From Mucidula mucida (lineage: Eukaryota; Basidiomycota; Agaricomycetes; Agaricales; Physalacriaceae), in contig JADNYV010000005.1 of assembly GCA_015501055.1 (NCBI GenBank), positions 248,001-312,000 of the forward strand: a DNA stretch of 64,000 nt. The letters are read 5' to 3'. This document shows positions 1 through 10,830 of this stretch, in pieces. The notes beneath the pieces were generated by a model that was given only the letters and a program-made list of their open reading frames with translations, did not search any database and was not told the DNA's origin. The position numbers were made by a program, and so were the translations under genes. The stretch's first letter is position 1; every line of letters begins with the position of its first letter.

Positions 1-29
1 TCGAGGAGTCGCGTATTACCGACTTATTG

Positions 30-1619
30 ATGTATGACGTCACGAGGATGCGCTCCTCTCTTCGTACCATGGCTAGCAAAATTTGTGCGCTGCGACTGAT
101 ACCACCCGATGGGCGACTCTTGCCAGATCCTGTGTGTCTGCGGACCAAAGAGGACTTTGCACCTTCCTCTCAGCGACGGTCGCGACTGATGGGAGGGTCG
201 GTGCACTACTCGCATGTGCGACCGCTGGTGGCATCGTTTCCTTATGCGATTGATTTTCCTGAAGAAATGCAAGACAAGGCTGGCTACATTGAAACGTGGC
301 TCAGTCAACGGGAGCCTACCATACGACGAGGTGCATTGCTTGTACCGGAGAAGGAGCCTTACAAGCGCGTTCTACTTGCGACGAGTTCCAGTGCACTGCC
401 GTCGCTGGATATCGACGATGAAGCGGTTCAAGTGCTGGGCGGCGCTGCGACGTTGGCCGAGTTTGAGCCATACGCGGCCCGATATTCGGGACATCAGTTT
501 GGTGTATGGGCGGGCCAGCTGGGGGACGGGCGGGCAATCACGGTCATGCGGACGGAAGAGGGAGAAGTGCAGCTCAAAGGAGCGGGCAGGACGCCGTATA
601 GTCGAAGTGCAGATGGGCTGGCCGTGACGCGATCATCAGTGCGCGAATTTCTGTGCTCAGAGTTGATGAATGCTCTGGGTATCCCAACGACGCGTGCGTT
701 GAGCATTGTTGGTGTTCCAGACGTGACTGTGCTTCGGGAACGAATTGAACGGGCCTGTGTCGTCGCACGCGTAGCTCCGAGTTTCTTGAGGATAGGCAGC
801 TTCCAAGCCCAGACTGATGTCGATGGTCTTCGTCGCGTCGCCGAGGTATCCGCAGAGCTCCTGGGCATCGACATCAAGGCACCTGACTGGGAATCTCAAC
901 TTGTACTTGAATGCGCGGCGAGAAACGCGAGAATGGTGGCAGGCTGGCAGGTTTGGGGTTTTATGCACGGAGTGATTAATACCGATAATGTCTCGATTCT
1001 TGGGCTCACCATCGACTATGGCCCATTCGCGATAATGGACGTATACGATCCTCTTCATATCTGCAACCACTCGGACGACGGCGGAAGGTATGCGTATCGC
1101 AGTCAGCCCGCCAACATCCTCTATGCTCTTCAAGCCCTCCTCACCTCACTCTCCCCCCTCATCCCTTCTCCTCCAGACCTCGACTCTCACTTTAACTCCA
1201 TCTACAATGAAGAGTATGACCGCCTCATGTCCCTCCGTCTGGGTATGAAGGATGGCGCACTCGGCAGTGGGCTCCTCCTTATCATGCAAGACCAGGCGCT
1301 CGACTTTCACACCACCTTTTACCGCCTCGCTCATGACGCCGATGCCCTCGTCGCGGAGGTCGGGGCTCTCAAGGAGTGGGTTGCCAAGTGGAGAAAGGAG
1401 GGGGTCGACTATGATGCCATGAAGAGGGTCAATCCCAAGTTTGTTCTGAGGCAGTGGGTTCTTGAGCAAGTCATCAAAGACGTCGAAGAGGGCAATACGG
1501 AGATGCTCGCACAGGTACTTGCAATGTCGCAGGACCCATGTAGGGACTGGGGTGATACTGCGTTGTGCGGCATTGGTGACCAGTCCATGTTGGGTTTTCA
1601 ATGTAGTTGCTCTAGTTAG
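30..1619 (+). CDS. SelO/YdiU-family protein adenylyltransferase (pseudokinase fold), 5' end uncertain
   Basis: SelO enzymes transfer AMP from ATP to Ser/Thr/Tyr of target proteins and are mostly mitochondrial, with a role in redox stress. The frame is open without introns to the TAG at 1617-1619. Visible family motifs: YSGHQFGVWAGQLGDGRA (glycine-rich ATP region), QLKGAGRTPYSR with the nucleotide-binding Lys, SSVREFLCSE, the catalytic stretch HGVINTDNVSILGLTIDYGPF with the metal-binding Asn and Asp, and NPKFVLRQWVLEQVI near the C-terminus. The protein ends in CSCSS; animal SelO has selenocysteine at the third position from the end, so here Cys replaces Sec. The first ATG in frame is at 30 but the frame is open back to the window edge, and the usual N-terminal part looks short, so the true start may lie outside. 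Confidence in the family is high. Confidence 0.93.
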   Translation: MYDVTRMRSSLRTMASKICALRLIPPDGRLLPDPVCLRTKEDFAPSSQRRSRLMGGSVHYSHVRPLVASFPYAIDFPEEMQDKAGYIETWLSQREPTIRRGALLVPEKEPYKRVLLATSSSALPSLDIDDEAVQVLGGAATLAEFEPYAARYSGHQFGVWAGQLGDGRAITVMRTEEGEVQLKGAGRTPYSRSADGLAVTRSSVREFLCSELMNALGIPTTRALSIVGVPDVTVLRERIERACVVARVAPSFLRIGSFQAQTDVDGLRRVAEVSAELLGIDIKAPDWESQLVLECAARNARMVAGWQVWGFMHGVINTDNVSILGLTIDYGPFAIMDVYDPLHICNHSDDGGRYAYRSQPANILYALQALLTSLSPLIPSPPDLDSHFNSIYNEEYDRLMSLRLGMKDGALGSGLLLIMQDQALDFHTTFYRLAHDADALVAEVGALKEWVAKWRKEGVDYDAMKRVNPKFVLRQWVLEQVIKDVEEGNTEMLAQVLAMSQDPCRDWGDTALCGIGDQSMLGFQCSCSS

Positions 1620-1880
1620 ATTTAACATAGCATGACATTCCCCGTCGAGAACACAAGCGCTTAAGCTCAAAAGAGACGCATCTCTGCCACCGTGGCCTCA
1701 GCTTCCTCCTGTCATTTCTGCACGCGTTCGTTTCGCTTGACGCGTCAGACACACTTGACGCTCTCCCGATGCATATTGCACTTGTAAATGTCACCTGCTC
1801 GCATTTCCATTCAAAGAACATTACGTAAACAGATATCAATCGTGCCTGATACATTTCTGCTTTTGTCTGCTACGTACAAT

Positions 1881-3544
1881 ATGCCCAAAATCATCATACC
1901 ACGTCGCGCTCCCCGTCCAGATTCAGATTTCGAAGAGGACCTCCCACCACAGAATAATGCCAGTGATCGAGAGCTCGTTGACGTAGATGGCCAGAACGAT
2001 GCAGGGGCCGACAACGACAACGACGACTTCACCACCGAGGACGCACCAACCCCTTCTGCAGAACCTGTAAAACGCGCACGAGGCCGGCCAAGAGGGCGTG
2101 GTCGAGGCGCCTCCACCGCGAATGTTGAGTCTGGCACACCGCGTCCGCGCGGGCGGCCCAAAGGTAGTGGGCGCGGCAGAGGCAGACCACCGAGAGGCCC
2201 CAATCCCATTACCATCAAGCTCTCTAAACGAGCCGAAGAGGAATCCGACGGCGACGAAACTGAGGAGGCGGACGACGTCAAGGAGAAACCTGCACCGCTC
2301 GGCGGCGGCAAACCGTTTCGAAAGATACAAGGCGAGGTGTATGTCATCGATGGCGACGAGTTTGTCACGCCCGACGATCCCAAGGGAGACGAGAAGATTG
2401 ACCAGTGGGGTAATCTGCTGGGAGGTGTGTCTGTGTTAAAAATCGCGTTTCTCTCAGCTAAGTATGCTACTCAGGCCGACGACTAAAGGCGAATACATTT
2501 GTGCTCCCCAATCGGCATCCGTCGCGACTTTACATGCTCGCCATCGACGCGGCGCGTACTTCAGGATTCCGCGATTCCCTCTACTACTTTCGCCGGAATC
2601 CACTTGCATTTAAACTGAACGCGACCGCCGCAGAGAAGGACTATCTCATCAGTCAAGGCAAACTAGGCTCGCATCTTCGGACGAGAAGCGTCACTCTCAT
2701 AACAGCCCGCAGCGCTTTCAAGCTACACGGCAGTAAAATGGTAATAGGTACGGTTGCTGGTCTTCCCAATTCTGTATGCTCATTCTCTATCTAGATGGGC
2801 GATGGGTAATCGACGACTACTATGAAGACAAAGTAACAGCAGAAATCGCCCAACGCGGAATCCAGCCCGGTGAATTGGTCGGTGAACTTCCCGATCCCAA
2901 TGCAGACAGAGCAGCCGCAGCGGACACCTCCAAAGGCGACCGTGCCGCTCTGCAGGCCGGCGCAAGTGGCCTGGGTATATACCGCGCTGGAGGGCCTACG
3001 ACAATATTCGGCGGAACGGGTTATGGACCGTTCAGCGATGGGCCGCTCAATGCCGTCCGCAAGAGTTTGCTGGCGCGCGACGGGGTCACGGAGGAGAACT
3101 GGATGTGCATGATGGCGCAGCGCGTGTCGGATAGTGGGGCAGAGTGGACCAAGTTGCGGCGAGCGGCGCTAAAGGCATCGGGTGGTCTGGCCGTGCTGGG
3201 GCAGCCTCCGGTCACTGAGGAGCAACAAACGCAAGTCGAGGAGCCAGATGCAAAACGGAGACGGATAGATGCGATGGGTGCATACGAGCCGCATACTGGC
3301 ATGGTGTTATGTGAGATTGTCACTCGGGCGCTGTGACCTTTGACTGACCATTCTTCCAGATCGAAGCGATACGCAGCCTACGAAAAGTCGCATGGAAAAG
3401 TTGAGCGACGAGTCTCATACGGTCATTGGAGGAAGCAAAGCTGGCAATTCTGCTTGGGGGCTGGCGTGGGTGGACACTGTTATGGAATTCAATGTCGAAC
3501 CCGAGCGTGCGCCACACTCTGTTGAGCTCATAGATTTAACATGA
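1881..3544 (+). CDS. Chromatin remodelling complex subunit, Rsc7/Swp82 (NPL6) family
   Basis: Subunit of the RSC/SWI-SNF type ATP-dependent nucleosome remodeller in the nucleus. I assemble four exons: 1881-2424, 2475-2747, 2795-3310 and 3360-3544, giving 505 residues with all junctions in frame. The first about 150 residues are low complexity: acidic patches and AT-hook-like RGRPRGRGR / RPRGRPKGSGRGRGRP repeats expected to touch the DNA minor groove. Then comes the Rsc7 core: FRKIQGEVYVIDGDEFVTPDD, the junction LLGGRRLKANTFVLPNRHP, SRLYMLAIDAARTSGFRDSLYYFRRNP, SKMVIDGRWVIDDYYED, and the C-terminal EPHTGMVLYRSDTQPT. The start at 1881 (MPKIIIPRR) is the first ATG of the frame that gives a natural N-terminus. 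Family assignment is firm; Rsc7 and Swp82 cannot be told apart in basidiomycetes. Confidence 0.93.
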
Positions 3545-3705
3545 CTGGGAGGCGAATGTTACGCCTCTAAACGATTAGCAATGCTAGCTGTTATGCGCGT
3601 CTAAGCGAGCCTAACCATGTTGTCTACAAATTTTCGTTGTATTATAGCAATAGTAGTATGCACACAGTGTTCAACAGCTGTATAATCTGGTTCTTAGTAG
3701 TTTCG

Positions 3706-5812
3706 TCATGTACTGAGTTGTTCGTTAATGTCGTGCCAGAAATCACAACGCGTCGTTAAATCATCTCCTATGTCCTCCATCCCGACGTTGCTTGGATTCA
3801 AAAGCATCCGCGGCCCTCCATTCTCGCACTTTGCTGTCTGCGATAAAAGACGTGTAAGCTCACACAGAGTAAGTCGGAGGTCAACTCTTACCGTCCAATC
3901 GGGCGCATCGTCGGCAGAAGGCTTGCCCTCCAACGCAAAAGAAGTCCAGTACTGCCGCATAGTCTCAAAGAGCGCCATATCATTCGCGTCCTGCGGGAAA
4001 TCCGTCGCCTCTGTCGCAAACATGGCCTGGAGCTCATAATGATGGAACGATCCCAGGTGCGGGTTATCGTAATGATACTGGTACGCGTCGAGTCCCGCGG
4101 CCTGCACGCTCCCCGCGATGAGGCCGGCAGTGCATATAAACCGCATCTCCCCATACATCTGCTGTCCCTGCAGATCAAAAGAGTCGTTGTACTGCGCCAA
4201 GGGGTACTGCTCTACTGCTTGCATGAAAGAAGGCGCCGTCAAGTTGGCATACTGCCCGCGAAGGAAGTTGTAAACCGAGTATTGAGAGGCGCCGGCTCGG
4301 CGAGTGTTTGCGATGGGATCGGGGAGTCCGGATGACCAGTCGGCTCCCTCGTTCGTGTTTGACCTGCGTATAAATCAGTAAGTCGCTGGGAGACAGCGTA
4401 CACTTGATTGGTATTCTTACCCAAAGAAGACGGGAACCTTTGCAAACCGGCCGTTGCGGAACGCTCGAACGGGAGCTTCCTGGATGAATATTCCATCGAT
4501 ACTGGGCTGGAAGGGGAAAAGAATTGACTGATAATTTTGCACACTCAAGTTGCCCGCAGCAGCCAATGTCGACGAGTTGGCGGCTCTCAGGCAAGGCATT
4601 ACGTCGACATATGGCGATAAGACATCGCAGCCACTGCGAAATGAGCAATCGCCGACTTGAGTGAGGGGGAAACATACGCGAGTGTGGCAAAGCGATTGAA
4701 AAGGTCATTCAGTTCTGGCGCGTCGTACATTGGCATGGCGCCAAGCGCGCACTGTCACCCATAGCTTGAGAAAACAAACCCTCGTTGTCTCCTCCATTTG
4801 CGATCAACTAAAGTTCATCAAAACTTTATTAACGAGGTCAAAACGAGGTCAAAGAAAACCGCGTACGTGGAACATCGTTGAACCTGCGCCCGCAGATTGA
4901 CCCCAGATGGTTACTCGGCTGCAGTGTACATATTAGCTCATGCAAAGGAAACTCTGTGAGCCTACCTCTTATCACCCCCAAAGTACGGTATGTAGCGTTG
5001 AACCCATCGGAGAGCAGCACGCTTTGGAGTTGATCAGTTATTGACTAGTCAGAGGAGTTTAAACTCTCACCTGGTCCAGTAGGCCAGCGTTACCGACGCC
5101 ATCATTGGACACTGCAGAACCACCTGAGACGCAAGTCAGTACGCTGTCAACGCTGCTGGAAGATATTCACCGAGAAAACCGAACTGGCCCAAGCGATATT
5201 GAAAGGTCACGAAAATAAATGGCGCCTTTGTTGAGCCATGATCCATTCTGGAGGCGCCGAACGCGCGCTCCCTGTTTGATAACCTCCGCCGTGGAAGTAT
5301 ACCAGAACCGGTAGGTCGCTCGTCGCGTTGGCAGCTAAAGGTACGTAAACCTGTGAACGCGTCGGCCCACAGCGTAACGACGGCCATTAATGCTCACATT
5401 GCCAAAAAGGCAGTCCTCAGACATTGTATCGGGGATGGTGGACGTCGATAGCTTTGTTCGGATACAAGTTGGGCTGTACTATAGCGATCTGTGAGTATTT
5501 ACGCGTAAATTATGAGAGGCAATGTACCTCTGATGCGTTTACAACACCAACGTCGACGGTTGGCGGAGATACCGGTGCTCTCCAGCGTAGGACGCCAACT
5601 GGAGGGTCTGCATAGCGGATCCCGCGATAGTTGACGAGGCCGCTGGTCTCGTTTACCTGTCCGATGAATGAACCGTCTAGAGAGGGAGTCAGCAGATGGC
5701 AGAACGAGTGATGACGCGACCCACAATCAAGGACGACGGTCGTGTTAAGACCTTCAACGCGAGCAGTGAGATATGCGAACGCGACAGATAGAGTCAGAGC
5801 AAAGACAAGCAT
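3706..5812 (-). CDS. Secreted carboxylesterase/lipase, type B (cholinesterase-like alpha/beta hydrolase)
   Basis: Hydrolyses carboxylic esters outside the cell. It reads on the minus strand from 5812 and is cut by many short introns. The N-terminus (MLVFALTLSVAFAYLTARVEG) is a signal peptide, followed by the type-B start NYRGIRYADPPVGVLRWRAP. Further exons give VTFQYRLGQFGFLG, GNAGLLDQ, ALRWVQRYIPYFGGD, and VTIWGQSAGAGSTMFH, where the Ser of GQSAGAGS (codon near 4894-4896) is the nucleophile in the GxSxG elbow. The probable catalytic His lies in GSFHHYELQAMF. The last exon ends RCDFWHDINEQLST before TGA at 3706-3708, matching the usual end of the family. The substrate cannot be told. It is head-to-head with the 2-methylcitrate dehydratase gene. 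Confidence 0.92.
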
Positions 5813-6301
5813 GCTGAGCTTGGAGGGTGATAGCTGATATTGGACGTGATACGGGACCTCGAGAAGAGCATAGACGTCTTATATGAGCTGGCAGTCGGTC
5901 GGAGAAGTGGGCAGGGGGCAAATCAGCAGACCCTGCAGTATTTGATCACTATTCTTGTCCGACATGTATTTTGGCTAGAGCATCTACGCGTGATGTGCAT
6001 GAGCGCGCGTTCAGTCAAATGGGGATCACCTGAGCAGAACCCGGTTATCTTACCCGGGGCCCCGGCGTTGACCCCCGGCTTATACTTGAGCGTCCACGGC
6101 AGGTCCACGGTATAAAACTCGAGCTCGTCGTCGCTGCCCTGTCGCTGCACTTGTCATGCTCAGCCGTACTGCGAGAGCCCGCTTTTGCGCGCTTTTTCCG
6201 CACCAAAACCGACCAAGTTTTCACGTTTGTCGACGTCGCCGGTCCTCCGGCACTTGCCTAAATCGCCAGTTGTGCTTTGCTCTGCCACCCAGTTGCGTAC
6301 C
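5813..6301. promoter_or_regulatory. Divergent intergenic region between carboxylesterase and 2-methylcitrate dehydratase
   Basis: No convincing gene. A TATA box (TATAAAA) at 6111-6117 lies about 45 bases before the first downstream ATG (6156) and points to transcription toward the dehydratase. The part 6156-6301 probably encodes the mitochondrial presequence of that enzyme in a frame that is off by one base (see findings). Confidence 0.5.
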
Positions 6302-8108
6302 ATGTCCTCGCACAGCGGAGAGTCCACGCTGCGTCCAGAGCCCGACAAGGTTCTACAGGACATTGCAGACTATGTCCACAACTTTGAAATTGACCCCACG
6401 GGGTTAGCCATGAAGACCGCGTCCCTCTGTCTCATCGATACCATCGGCTGTGGTCTCGAGGGTCTGCGTTTTCCGGAATGCACCAAGCTGCTTGGTCCCG
6501 TCGTTGAGGGCACCATCGTGCCCAATGGTACGTGTCGCCGCCGCCCCGCTTTCTCCCTCATCACCGCTCTACAGGAACCAGGGTACCTGGTACAAACTAC
6601 CAGCTCGATCCCATCCGAGGAGCCTTCAACATCGGAACCATCATACGCTGGCTCGATTTCAATGACTGCTTCCTGGCTGCCGAATGTATGTGTTCGTTTC
6701 CCTTCAAATACACTCTGACCGACCACCACCCGCCCAGGGGGGCACCCTTCCGATAACCTTGGAGCCATCCTGGCTGTTGCTGATCATCTCACGCGTCAAG
6801 GACAGGCTTTCACCGTGAAGGATCTCCTTGAGGGAATGATCATGGCCCACGAAATCCAGGGAGGTCTCGCGCTCCTCAACTCGTTTAACCGAGTTGGCCT
6901 GGATCACGTCGTGCTCGTCAAAGTCGCGTCCACGGCTGTCGTCTCCAAGATGCTCGGCCTCAACCGCGATCAGACCATCGACGCCATATCTCAAGCATGG
7001 GTCGACGGACAGTCTCTCCGCACCTACCGTCATGCGCCCAATACTGGACCACGCAAGTCGTGGGCAGCAGGTGATGCTTGCTCACGCGCCGTCAATCTAG
7101 CTTTGCTCGTCAAGAAGGGTGAGAAGGGTCTGCCTTCCGTTCTCACAGCGAAGACATGGGGCTTCTACGATGTTCTTTTCAAGGCAAGTCGTCACAAATC
7201 AGTATCCAACCTGTCACTCAATATGATCAATGTTAGGGTAAACCTTTCGAGTTCCAAATTCCCTACTCGTCGTACATCATGGAGAACGTGCTCTTCAAGA
7301 TCTCGTACCCTGCCGAATTCCACGCTCAAACAGCAGTTGAATGCGCGTACATCGTTCATGCTAAGCTCAAGGAGTTGGGCAAGACTGCCGAAGACATCAA
7401 GAGCGTTAGGATCCGCACTCAAGAAGCTGCTGTCAGAATTATTGACAAAAAGGGACCTTTGGACAATTTCGCAGACAGAGAGTGAGTTCTCAATATCCCT
7501 GGCGTTATCGAATTCTGATTATCACCGCCTTCAGCCACGCCATCAATTACATGGTTGCGTACCCTCTGATCTTCGGGGAACTCACTTCAGAGAGCTAGTC
7601 AGTTGTGTTCCTCTTCACTTGCGTGACTATCTAACGACATTTATCCAGCACCGATGCCTCTGCTGCCGACCCTCGCATCGATGCTCTCCGCGAAAAGATC
7701 TACTGTGTTGAAGATAAGCGTTTCAGCGTTGAATACCATGACCCTGCCAAACGCTCAATCGGCAACGCTCTCTTGGTCGAATTGAACGACGGGACCATTC
7801 TGGACGAAGTCGAGGTTGAGTACCCAGTCGGACATAAGCGGAGGAGAGAAGAGGGCACTCCTCTACTATTGAATAAGTTCAAGAGGTACGATCCTCCTCT
7901 CAACAGTAGATGCTAGCTAAATGAATCATGTAGGCATATTTCTCACCACTTCGCCGCCGAACACCAGAAGAAGTGAGTCTTTCTACCAGGCATGTCTTAC
8001 AAACTGCTAACTTGATATGGCAGGATCCTTGACATTGTTACTGGAGATTCTGCCAAATTCTGGAACATGCCCGTCGACAAGTTTACTGATCTTTTTGTTA
8101 AACCATGA
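6302..8108 (+). CDS. 2-methylcitrate dehydratase, MmgE/PrpD family, mitochondrial
   Basis: Dehydrates 2-methylcitrate in the methylcitrate cycle that disposes of propionyl-CoA. From the ATG at 6302 ([17 protein letters not shown]) the exons read through [83 protein letters not shown] and [15 protein letters not shown], ending at TGA 8106-8108. These are diagnostic PrpD segments; WLDFND and GHPSDN are in the active-site area. Seven or so short introns are needed; the one at 7184-7236 has a GC donor (AAG/gcaagt). Upstream, 6156-6301 encodes a good mitochondrial presequence only if one base is added in the T run near 6183-6186, so the real start is probably 6156. Confidence is high for the enzyme, low for the start. 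Confidence 0.93.
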
Positions 8109-8249
8109 AATTGATGTCAGTCCAGTAGGTAGTGTAAGTTGTATAAAGCTAAAGACTTGCGAATTTGCTACAAAACCATGCGTGAGTCGATGAACACATA
8201 TCTATAAACTAAGTACAGGGCAAGTAAAAGTGGGAAAGACGTGAACGTT

Positions 8250-10523
8250 TCATCGATCAGAGCGCTGGCTCCGGCTCCATGGCTTCCTCGTCACCAGTCC
8301 GTTCTCGTTATTGGCATTCTGCAACTCGGACCTCTGGATTTGCGAAGGCGGCGATTTGAGGTACTGAAAATCTTGATAACGACTGGAGGCCGTCATGCCC
8401 TTGTCCCCAACCTGTTGCCCACGATCCATCATCAATGACGAACGCGAGCGACACTCTCGACCTGCTGAGGATAACTGTTTCGATTCATCTTCTTCAGGTA
8501 CGGCAGACAAGCGACGCTGTAGGAGGCGAGCAAACGGGATTGAGCGAGGTTGGCGAGGAATAGTACCAGTCGAAGATTTGTGGAGGTCAGGCGACGTAGG
8601 CGAAGGAGGTATATAAGCCTGAGGAATTGACTGAGAAATACGAGGACTGGGACGCGAAGAGTGAGGTTGAGCCGTTCTAATGTCGTGAAATTGGTCGGAA
8701 AGAAGCGAGGAATCAATGTATGGAGACATGTCTGGAGGAGGAGAAAGTTGCTCAAGGTCATCATACGCCTGTCGTCCATGCGGAGGAACAAAACGCGAGA
8801 TATTGCGAGGCTGAGAAGATGTGATCTGATTGTATACGAAATCGCGTAGTTCTTGAGATTGATCAGTATAGTAGTCAGATACTGGGAGAGGTTGCGGCGC
8901 GTGATGGCTATCGAGGCGAGATTGACTCTCGGAGTCACGGTATGCGCCGTTGCCGGAGTATCTCAGGGTGTCAAAGTAGCATGAATCGAGAGTAGCGAAG
9001 TCTCGGAGATCGAGCTGCGAGAGATGAGGCGACCATAGTTCCGACTTTGTTGAATCAGGAGGCGTGAGTAGGACTTTTTCAGATTGCTGCTTTAGTCTAT
9101 ATTGCTGGGCAATGTCCAATGCTGACATGCGAGGTCCACTTGGGATGATAACCTGTGACGTTCTTCCAGGGTTTTCGCGGGAATCGATGAAGATATGGGG
9201 GCTGGTGAGCTGCGAGAGATTTCTATCCCTGAGAGCAGGTGAAGTATGAAGGAACAATGGATCTTTCTGTTGGTGCAAATGGCTATTGGAGTGATGAGGT
9301 GGCTCGGAAAATGAAAGTCCTAGACTGCTGTATGGTTCAGAATTTTTGCTTTCCGATGGTCTTCGTCCGATGAGGGTCTGCGTTGGATTGTATATCAAAG
9401 GAGAGTGAGAGATAGGTTCACGACGTAAAGGCCGTTGTACGGCCGGATTGGGTCCGCTGGAGTAGCTGTCTGTAAGGCGCTTGATCGTATTGATATCACG
9501 CTTTTCCCCCGGAGTGGAGGACTTGATGTGATCCGAAGCGACAGAGGGCTCGTTTGACGATGCATTCGCGCCTAAACCCCATACTACATGGGAAAAATCC
9601 TCGCCCTCAATCACGGTGCCTTCAGCTCCACTAGCGCAAGGAATAAGACAATATTTCGGCAGAAATGGTGGCGCTTACGAAGGGCATCTTGCATAGGGAA
9701 GAGATAAGGGTCCGTGAAGCGCAGGAATTGGCCTTGGAGGAGACGTGGCCCAGGTCATCCATCCTATCGGATAGTTATTAGGCACGCGCAGTCACGTCGA
9801 GATAGCATATAACGCACCATCTTCTTCCCGGAACATGGAGGGCTTCAAGGCGGTTTGCTTCTGATTGAGAAACGATTCGGAAACTTGAACATCATTGCCA
9901 ATAATCATAACAGACTCCGGAGATGACGGAGGAGAGGGCGTCAGGGGCATAGCTAGGTGACGAGAGCGACGAGAGCTGGTACAGCGCAAACTGCGATCAG
10001 ACGAAGACTGAGAAAGATCCGAAGAAATCGAGGTTTCAAGGCAATGGGAGGATGCTGAATCGTCTGTTTGATCTGCCAATGCAAATGTCTTGCAGTCTGT
10101 CAAGGAAACGACGCGCTGCTTGCTTCCGGCCTTGACCTTGACCGGCGGAGTCGTCTCAGGCAGCGAAACAACGCGACTAGTGAGAGTCGAGGCGAGAAGC
10201 GAGGGTCCGTTGAAAATAAAATGAGGTTTCTGGAGATGACGGTTTAGCGATGAGGAGTCCAAAATGGAAGATTTGGCGTGGCCGCGGTCGTGCGCAGGCT
10301 CAGAGGGCTTCGTGACTATAGAATCGATGTCCGTATTAAGCGGAAGTGCAGAATCCGTCTGGATAGCACGGTCGGCATATGTCTTGAGCGGATTCTCCGC
10401 CATTCCCAGAGACGCGGTGATGATGGCAGGAGGAAGGACGGTGACAAACACGGCCACACCAATCCGAGGTCTTCCCGTACCTCGATCGCCAGTCTGCGTT
10501 GTCCGCCTAGAATGACATTGCAT
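8250..10523 (-). CDS. Unrecognised 723-residue protein, Ser/Pro-rich, possibly basidiomycete-specific
   Basis: Three exons on the minus strand: 9818-10523, 9679-9763 and 8250-9630, joining to one frame of 723 residues. The N-terminal about 40 residues include VAVFVTVLPPAIITASLG, a hydrophobic stretch that might be a membrane or signal segment. The middle exon encodes the most ordered segment, GWMTWATSPPRPIPALHG followed by PLSLPYARCPSGAEGTVIEG and FSHVVWGLG; this dense run of Trp, Pro and Gly is out of keeping with the Ser/Pro/Arg-rich, probably disordered rest and looks like a conserved core. The long C-terminal part has many SP/TP and RxxS sites (possible phosphorylation) and ends RKPWSRSQRSDR. 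I know no named domain here. It is head-to-head with the serine carboxypeptidase gene. Function unknown. Confidence 0.8.
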
Positions 10524-10830
10524 AGTTTCTATCAATCTCAGAATCTATCAGACAGCAGCTTGAAGTCCATTATGGTGTTTTAACGTGCTTTACAGGAACC
10601 CAACCATACGCGCTGTTGCTTTAGCTGTTCTGCTGCTCATTTGATACGATTCCTGGATACCCCGACAATACGGGGACATGATATCTCCGCTTGTCCTGGA
10701 AATTTCTCCGTGTGTTTCCACTCATGCTGATCTTCTCGAGCTCTACGATACTTACAGTTACCGAAACGAGAACCTATCTTTATGTTATATAGACCCAATG
10801 TGACAACCTCCCACCAACTCTAACTTCCCA
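10524..10830. promoter_or_regulatory. Divergent promoter region with TATA-like element
   Basis: Gap of about 307 bases between two divergent starts. A TATA-like TTATATAGA at about 10785-10793 lies some 40 bases before the carboxypeptidase ATG at 10831. No ORF of interest seen. Confidence 0.4.

Noticed and set aside
1811..2383. 190-codon open frame on the minus strand over Rsc7
   Set aside because: It is the antisense shadow of the Gly/Arg/Pro-rich, GC-rich first exon; composition explains its length and it matches nothing known.
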